From: a bacterium
Lineage (GTDB): Bacteria; UBP18; UBA7526
Length of the DNA: 12,785 bases
Assembly (NCBI GenBank): GCA_018903055.1
Contig: JAHIPW010000187.1
Coordinates: forward strand, 1-12,785
Direction: 5' to 3'
A program made the position numbers and the translations under genes. The notes beneath the pieces are model-generated. The model did not search any database, had not been told where the DNA came from, and saw nothing but the letters and a program-made list of their open reading frames with translations. Position 1 is the stretch's first letter. Each line of letters starts with the position of its first letter. Shown here piece by piece: positions 12,188-12,785 of the stretch.

Positions 12188-12785
12188 TTAATTCTCGATG
12201 TAGGCCTTGCTCCATAACTCGAAGACTAATAGAGACCAGATCTCTCGGCTGTAATCCCTTTTTCCTTCAAAATGTTCTTTTAGAATATGTTTGATATAAT
12301 TATAATTGAAATACCCTCTTTTGGCAATATTATTCTGAGATAAAATTTCTTGAGCAAATTCTTTTAGTTCTTTCCTAAGCCAGGGAGTGAGAGGGACGGT
12401 AAATCCTTGCTTTCTGCGTTTCAGAATTTCTTCCGGGATGAGGCTCGAAAATGCCTTCCTCAGAATATACTTACTGGTGAAGCCTTTTAGCTTCAGATGG
12501 ATGGGCATGGAGGTACATAGTTCCACTATTCTATGATCCAAATAGGGCACCCTTGTCTCCAGAGAAGTGGCCATACTCATCCTGTCTATCTTTACCAATA
12601 GATCGTCTGGCAGCCAGGTCTTAATATCACAGTAGAGCGTTCGGGAAAGAAAATCCCTTTCTTGCGAAAGTGTGAAATAGGATCTGAAGATAGAGGTTAA
12701 TTCTCCTCTTTTAATCTCCTCTTTCACTTCTTTAGTATACAGGTTTTCCAGCGTCTCGTCACTAAATTTTGATATCCAATTAAGA
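12188..12785 (-). CDS. asnB: Asparagine synthetase B-type amidotransferase, C-terminal part (partial, runs off right edge)
   Basis: An open frame runs from the window edge to the stop at 12188, giving the last 199 or so residues. It is the end of the ATP-pyrophosphatase synthetase domain: TWLPDDLLVKIDRMSMATSLETRVPYLDHRIVEL, then the C-terminal KYILRKAFSSLIPEEILKRRKQGFTVPLTPWLR. The glutaminase domain and the ATP-binding SGG loop would lie outside the window. An in-frame GTG at 12727 is internal, since homologous sequence (DETLENLYTKEVKEE) continues upstream of it. AsnB paralogs are frequent in O-antigen and capsule loci. Here it heads the visible polysaccharide operon, so amidation of a sugar acid or a cell-surface role is as plausible as asparagine synthesis. 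Confidence 0.93.
   Translation of the reverse strand, partial: LNWISKFSDETLENLYTKEVKEEIKRGELTSIFRSYFTLSQERDFLSRTLYCDIKTWLPDDLLVKIDRMSMATSLETRVPYLDHRIVELCTSMPIHLKLKGFTSKYILRKAFSSLIPEEILKRRKQGFTVPLTPWLRKELKEFAQEILSQNNIAKRGYFNYNYIKHILKEHFEGKRDYSREIWSLLVFELWSKAYIEN

Noticed and set aside
12174-12215. Upstream start at 12215 for the WecA-family gene
   Set aside because: It would overlap asnB and add a polar tail before the first membrane helix. The ATG at 12173 has a proper Shine-Dalgarno.

Overview
The window reads as ordinary bacterial chromosome of moderate GC from an organism I cannot name. EF-P (not aIF5A), the Shine-Dalgarno-type starts and the WecA-family enzyme all say Bacteria. The habit of packing gene-to-gene gaps with short degenerate tandem repeats is reminiscent of genomes recovered from uncultured lineages, but that placement is only an impression. 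No phage genes, transposase, CRISPR array, rRNA or tRNA was seen.

Layout. Positions 1-3969 (minus strand) hold a thiamin operon transcribed thiD2 > thiE > thiC > cca. It makes HMP-P (ThiC), phosphorylates it (ThiD2) and couples HMP-PP to the thiazole phosphate (ThiE). The last gene, a tRNA nucleotidyltransferase/poly(A) polymerase with an HD domain, overlaps thiC by ATGA and runs off the left edge. A divergent promoter region (3970-4160) separates this operon from a plus-strand 12-TM major facilitator transporter (4161-5450). The transporter converges on efp across a large imperfect palindrome carrying a bidirectional terminator (5430-5604).

Positions 5602-12785 are all minus strand. Transcribed from the right they are: asnB-type amidotransferase (partial), WecA/TagO-family sugar-phosphate transferase, FAD oxidoreductase of the HemY/UDP-galactopyranose-mutase type, UDP-sugar epimerase, GT4 glycosyltransferase, M24 aminopeptidase P and efp. 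The first five form the end of a surface polysaccharide locus: lipid-linked initiation, nucleotide-sugar modification, glycosyl transfer and possible amidation. The GT4 gene overlaps pepP by ATGA, so the housekeeping pepP-efp pair is hooked onto the sugar locus.

The main novelty is the repeats. Six inter-gene or gene-junction sites carry different short tandem arrays, most with a strict 7-base period and others with period 8 or 10. They often abut or include stop codons, and one array sits in frame inside the FAD oxidoreductase. Separately, a 31-bp near-perfect palindrome lies in frame inside cca, next to the catalytic aspartates. The ThiC iron-sulfur motif reads CX2CX3C rather than the textbook CX2CX4C. 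No TPP riboswitch was found for the thi operon.
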